Assembly: GCA_035340715.1 (NCBI GenBank)
Contig: DAOQTX010000054.1
Location: 1-17,334 of the forward strand
Source of the DNA: DAOQTX01 sp035340715
GTDB taxonomy: Bacteria; Bacteroidota; Bacteroidia; AKYH767-A; OLB10
Length of the DNA: 17,334 nucleotides
Direction: 5' to 3'
Notes under the pieces: model-generated
What the model was told of the DNA's origin: nothing
The model's database searches: none
The model's input: only the letters and a program-made list of their open reading frames with translations
Shown here: positions 14,801 through 17,334 of the stretch, piece by piece
How positions within the stretch are numbered: position 1 is the first letter of the stretch
Layout of the letters: each line of letters opens with the position of its first letter
Position numbers and translations under genes: made by a program

Positions 14801-14905
14801 GTTTTTGCTAAAAGTTAATGAATCGAAATTGGGTGGTAAGAATATTTGCGATTCAAGTCTTTTATATAAGGTAATGTGTTGAATAAAAATGCGAAATAGG
14901 TTATA

Positions 14906-15661
14906 CTAATTTTTTATGAATTTTTTGTAAACTACATTACCACCATAAATGAATTCAATAAAATAACTACCCTTTGGTATCTCAGATACATTTATTTTTT
15001 GAGATGGATTTTTTTCTGAAAGCAGAAGCTTTCCATTCAAGTTAAAAATATTTATTTCATTTACATCTCGATTTGAAATATTTAATTCAAATGAAACCGG
15101 ATTTGGGTATATGGTCTTATCATCATCTAAAACAATCCACTCAATTGATGTGGTATTGCTTACCGAAATGGTAAAATCATTATAATTTCCATATTGATAC
15201 GATCCGCAAGGGCCAAAGCCATTGGTACTTGAGGGTGAAAAGCAATCCGTTCCCCAACCGGAGATAACGCGCATTCGGTAATTGCCGGAGGCAATTGAAG
15301 AAGGTATGGTAAAATTAAAGCTATACGTATTCATTTGGTTTGCTGTATACTGATGGAAAACATTTTCACTTGTATCAAAACTATTGTCGTTGTTGTAATC
15401 GATCCAAACGCCTGCACCACACCACGATCCATTACTGATGGTCATGTTGTAATTTGATCCTGCATTTACTTTAGCTGTATCAGAAGTATTGTCCCAAATC
15501 ATACAATCGGAACCAATGGTAAAACTAAGATTTGATACGGAAACATATTGTGTATTCCAATTGAAGCACCCTAAAGCAAATACTGGGGAACAAAAGTTTT
15601 GTCCGAAGACCATACTGGTTGAAACGAACATGATTAAAAGTGTAGAGATTGATTTTTTCAT
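14906..15661 (-). CDS. GEVED-domain T9SS type A secreted protein
   Basis: About 251 residues from the ATG at 15661 (MKKSIS). The open frame extends to a TTG at 15673, but the MKK start gives the normal signal peptide (to about residue 20, VFG/Q). The central part fits the GEVED domain: GVWIDYNNDNSFD (a Ca-loop-like Asp/Asn run), FNFTIPSSIASGNYRMRVISG and a closing GNYNDFTISVS. Cysteines in SPVFALGC, GSDCMIW, SWCGAG and TDCF probably form disulfides. The tail is a T9SS type A sorting domain (YPNPVSFELNISN to KKFIKN). It is probably a surface-attached or released binding protein; no catalytic residues are evident. It is divergent from the DUF3575 gene. Confidence 0.85.
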   Translation of the reverse strand: MKKSISTLLIMFVSTSMVFGQNFCSPVFALGCFNWNTQYVSVSNLSFTIGSDCMIWDNTSDTAKVNAGSNYNMTISNGSWCGAGVWIDYNNDNSFDTSENVFHQYTANQMNTYSFNFTIPSSIASGNYRMRVISGWGTDCFSPSSTNGFGPCGSYQYGNYNDFTISVSNTTSIEWIVLDDDKTIYPNPVSFELNISNRDVNEINIFNLNGKLLLSEKNPSQKINVSEIPKGSYFIEFIYGGNVVYKKFIKN

Positions 15662-15705
15662 TGTACCATTCAAGTTTAATGAATCTAAGGTACTTATTTT
15701 AAAGC

Positions 15706-15713
15706 TATATTTG
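15706..15713 (+). promoter_or_regulatory. -7 promoter box for the DUF3575 gene
   Basis: TATATTTG fits TAnnTTTG exactly, 30 bases before the ATG at 15744. No TTG lies at the expected -33 distance. The same 8-base box stands before the HD-domain gene at nearly the same distance from the start codon. Confidence 0.45.
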
Positions 15714-15743
15714 TAATCAATAATCTAACATAGCCAAATTGAA

Positions 15744-16319
15744 ATGAAAAAGTTAAGAATAGTAATTGCTTTAATTTTAGTATCATCGTCAGGTTTGCAC
15801 GCTCAATCTGAACGAATGAATGCAGTTAAAATGAATGTATTCAGCCCTTTTGTTCAAACGTTTTCGATGTTTTATGAGCGAGCCTTAAACGAAGAATCAT
15901 CCTTGCAGTTGGGATTTTTCTACACAGGCTTTTCTATCAACGACACAAAAATAAGTGGTTTTGGTATTACTCCTGAGTATCGTTATTATTTTAGTGATAA
16001 AGGTGCCATGCGTGGTTTATATTTTGCTCCATTTATACGCTACCAAAATTTTACACTAAAAAATACATACGATGATACAGATAGTAATGGAAACATAACT
16101 GAAGTAACGGATAAAGGGACCCTCAGCACTTTTGGAGGAGGAGTGTTGTTTGGTCATCAATGGCTCTTTAATGGAAAAGTAGCCTTAGATTTATTTGTTG
16201 GTCCTAGTTATGGTGCCGGAGAAGTGAGCGTTGATAGTGGGTCTGAAGATACTTTTGATACTGGTTCATTCTCCGGATTTTCTATTAGAGCCGGAGCATG
16301 TGTTGGTATAGCGTTTTAG
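15744..16319 (+). CDS. DUF3575-like small outer-membrane beta-barrel protein
   Basis: 191 residues with a signal peptide (1-20, GLHA/Q). The segment NAVKMNVFSPFVQTFSMFYE, then PEYRYYFSD and GLYFAPFIRY, fits DUF3575 and related OmpA-like 8-strand barrels. The protein ends ACVGIAF with a C-terminal Phe, the usual BAM recognition residue. Loops rich in Asp/Gly/Ser (about 110-125 and 163-175) would face outside. There is no peptidoglycan-binding OmpA domain, and the role is unknown. It converges on the LytTR regulator gene with an 18-base gap and no visible terminator. A -7 box sits 30 bases upstream. Confidence 0.82.
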   Translation: MKKLRIVIALILVSSSGLHAQSERMNAVKMNVFSPFVQTFSMFYERALNEESSLQLGFFYTGFSINDTKISGFGITPEYRYYFSDKGAMRGLYFAPFIRYQNFTLKNTYDDTDSNGNITEVTDKGTLSTFGGGVLFGHQWLFNGKVALDLFVGPSYGAGEVSVDSGSEDTFDTGSFSGFSIRAGACVGIAF

Positions 16320-16337
16320 AAGTAATTCAAATAATTC

Positions 16338-17334
16338 CTACAAGAAATTCAATTTATTCATGAAGGCCTCTTTGTAGGATTTTCCTATTGGGATTGTTTT
16401 CTCTCCTATCACAACGGCACTTTCATCCAATACATTTATTTTCTCGAGTGATACAATATAGGATCGGTGTACGCGCATAAATTTATTGGAAGGAAGCTTT
16501 GCTTCTATATCTTTCATCGTAGAGTGGATGACAAACTGCTCTACATTTGTTTGAATAATTACATAGTTATCCATGGCCTGAATCCATTGAATATTCTCCA
16601 AGTATACTTTAACTAGTGTGCTTCCTTTTTTAACGAAGAATGATCCTTGTATGATTTCAGGAGCATTGGTCTCTACTATGGTGGCTGCTTCTTTTTGAAT
16701 TCGAGAATCTTTAATTATAAATGCACCTCCAATCAATTGATTTTTTTCATCGCGTATTGGATGCGTAGTTAATTTTGCCGGTAATTTTTCTTGAGTCCGT
16801 AAAATGCTAACAGTGCATGGAGCCTGATTCATAGTCATTTTACCCGATAACAATTCATTCAAATGTTCGCGGTTCAGTGCTTCATTTTGTTCGTTTTCAA
16901 TTTTTACCACCATACTCAGATCTATTCCTTGAACAGAATCATTTCCATAACCAACCAATTCTTCAGCTGTTTGATTGATATAGGTAATGTGCATGGCATT
17001 GTCCACTATCAAGATACTATCCTCAATGTTGGTTAATGTATTTTCGTATAATTCTAAACTGTCTCTGCGCTCTTTATCTTTACTATATTTATACAGCGCC
17101 ATTTCAATGGTCGTATTTAAATCATTTTCATTAAAAGGCTTCACTAAATAACCATAAGGCTCAGTTACTTTAGCTCTATCGAGAGTGGCTTTATCTACAA
17201 AACTGGTCAAAAATATTACGGGAATAGATCGGCTGTGTTTGATGTGCTCTGCTATTTGAATGCCATCAACATCACCTTTTAGTTTAATATCAAGAAATAT
17301 AAGATCCGGTTCGTATTGTTCAATCTTTTCTAAA
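16338..17334 (-). CDS. REC-PAS-LytTR response regulator, N-terminus cut by window edge
   Basis: 331 residues are visible; about 40 N-terminal residues lie outside. The frame is open to the edge, so a TTG-initiated start at 17210 would be artificial. In-window residues 1-80 are the receiver domain: phosphoacceptor D15 (LIFLDIKL), T43 (FLTSF) and K65 (YLVKPF), with CheY-like spacing. A PAS domain follows (about 95-210, ILIVDNAMHITYINQTAEELVGY), a possible extra sensor or dimer interface. The C-terminal LytTR DNA-binding domain (about 230-329) has YLENIQWIQAMDNYVII and FMRVHRSYIVSL. It is a transcription regulator acting as a dimer on repeats in promoters. LytTR regulators usually pair with a neighbouring histidine kinase. 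The cognate gene may lie outside the window, and the cNMP-binding kinase about 5 kb away is an alternative. A PAS domain between REC and LytTR is not the minimal layout. Confidence 0.92.
   Translation of the reverse strand, partial: LEKIEQYEPDLIFLDIKLKGDVDGIQIAEHIKHSRSIPVIFLTSFVDKATLDRAKVTEPYGYLVKPFNENDLNTTIEMALYKYSKDKERRDSLELYENTLTNIEDSILIVDNAMHITYINQTAEELVGYGNDSVQGIDLSMVVKIENEQNEALNREHLNELLSGKMTMNQAPCTVSILRTQEKLPAKLTTHPIRDEKNQLIGGAFIIKDSRIQKEAATIVETNAPEIIQGSFFVKKGSTLVKVYLENIQWIQAMDNYVIIQTNVEQFVIHSTMKDIEAKLPSNKFMRVHRSYIVSLEKINVLDESAVVIGEKTIPIGKSYKEAFMNKLNFL

Noticed and set aside
15662..15673. TTG start four residues upstream for the GEVED protein
   Set aside because: The ATG at 15661 gives a normal MKK signal peptide, and nothing favours the TTG.
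15489..15716. Plus-strand open frame over the GEVED gene start
   Set aside because: It is antisense to the signal-peptide region of a supported gene and has no domain.

Overview
The window is AT-rich DNA from a member of the Bacteroidota. Three things support this. Four secreted proteins carry type IX secretion system (T9SS) sorting tails, three of type A (YPNP motif) and one of type B (gliding-motility-associated C-terminal form). Several intergenic gaps contain the Bacteroidota -7 promoter box TAnnTTTG. The families DUF4421, DUF3575, GEVED, MBG and Omp28 are typical of the phylum. I cannot place it more precisely by eye.

Layout, left to right. The 3' part of a tRNA-Lys(TTT) gene (+) shares one symmetric hairpin terminator with a convergent minus-strand gene for an Omp28/thioredoxin-like T9SS cargo (100-2157). 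Upstream of that is a membrane class III adenylate cyclase with an exported TPR sensor region (2270-4210, -). Next is a giant 1888-residue secreted protein (4308-9974, -) with its own promoter and terminator. It combines a beta-helix-like N-terminus, two Ig/PKD-like domains, a subtilisin-fold protease with a Glu in the His position, MBG domains and an unusual RSLVN hexapeptide array. Then come a cytosolic cyclic-nucleotide-binding histidine kinase (10101-11408, -) and, divergently, a small HD-domain phosphohydrolase (11487-12065, +). The right part holds a type B T9SS propeller-like protein (12062-13726, -), a DUF4421 outer-membrane barrel (13775-14779, -), a GEVED T9SS protein (14906-15661, -), a DUF3575 barrel (15744-16319, +) and a REC-PAS-LytTR response regulator (16338 to the window edge, -) whose N-terminus is cut off.

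The genes fall into two themes. One is cell-envelope and surface cargo: four T9SS substrates and two barrels. The other is signalling: an adenylate cyclase with all catalytic residues present, a histidine kinase with a cNMP-binding domain, an HD hydrolase and a LytTR response regulator. The sequence allows a cAMP-to-phosphorelay circuit, but the link is inferred from domains and proximity only. No mobile element, CRISPR array, rRNA or phage gene is visible, and no intergenic gap exceeds about 130 bases.
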